The translations under genes were made by a program, and so were the position numbers. Below, one piece after another: positions 6,406 to 6,412 of a DNA stretch of 6,412 nt. The notes under the pieces were generated by a model. That model saw only the letters and a program-made list of their open reading frames with translations, was not told where the DNA came from and made no database searches. The DNA is from an uncultured Limosilactobacillus sp. (GTDB taxonomy: Bacteria > Bacillota > Bacilli > Lactobacillales > Lactobacillaceae), in contig CALVFC010000087.1 of assembly GCA_944326735.1 (NCBI GenBank), positions 1 to 6,412 on the forward strand. The letters are read 5' to 3'. Every line of letters starts with the position of its first letter. Positions within the stretch are counted from its first letter, which is position 1.

Positions 6406-6412
6406 TATATTA

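Overview
The window looks like a chromosomal stretch from a member of the Lactobacillaceae (a low-to-medium GC lactic acid bacterium). The clues are strong AAGGAG ribosome binding sites, a family C69 dipeptidase of the PepD type, an agmatine deiminase very close in sequence to enterococcal and lactobacillar AguA, and frequent CGG arginine codons. The species cannot be fixed from the sequence alone.

Layout from left to right. The 3' part of an intact-looking agmatine deiminase gene (aguA, + strand) enters from the left edge and ends at 631. It converges on a two-gene minus-strand operon: a second, full-length agmatine deiminase paralogue (1594-2682) followed after 12 bases by an RpiR-type regulator (775-1581). 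The 143-base convergent gap holds two hairpins, one a clear bidirectional terminator. Next on the minus strand is a C69 dipeptidase (2800-4236) with a strong terminator, directly behind which lies the promoter of the second agmatine deiminase. Upstream is a second minus-strand pair: a YbaK/EbsC-type aminoacyl-tRNA deacylase (5041-5550) overlapping by 8 bases a small HExxH membrane protease of M50 type (4320-5048). Divergent from this pair is a GntR/UTRA regulator (5674-6405, + strand).

The most notable point is that the second agmatine deiminase is a predicted pseudoenzyme. Its reading frame is open from end to end and the fold-defining segments are kept, but the catalytic cysteine near the C-terminus is threonine and the catalytic histidine of the GHVD motif is aspartate, with further changes around the active site. 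The first copy keeps both residues. Because the dead copy is transcribed with a regulator and sits next to the active gene, a regulatory or subunit role is an attractive inference, not something the sequence proves.

A second point of interest is the leader of the ybaK gene. There the Shine-Dalgarno sequence lies inside a perfect 8-bp inverted repeat and can also pair with the loop of an upstream GC-rich stem, so translation may be structurally controlled. Agmatine catabolism (left) and peptide, membrane and tRNA quality control (right) have no obvious functional link and probably are independent transcription units. No RNA genes, insertion sequences or CRISPR arrays were seen.
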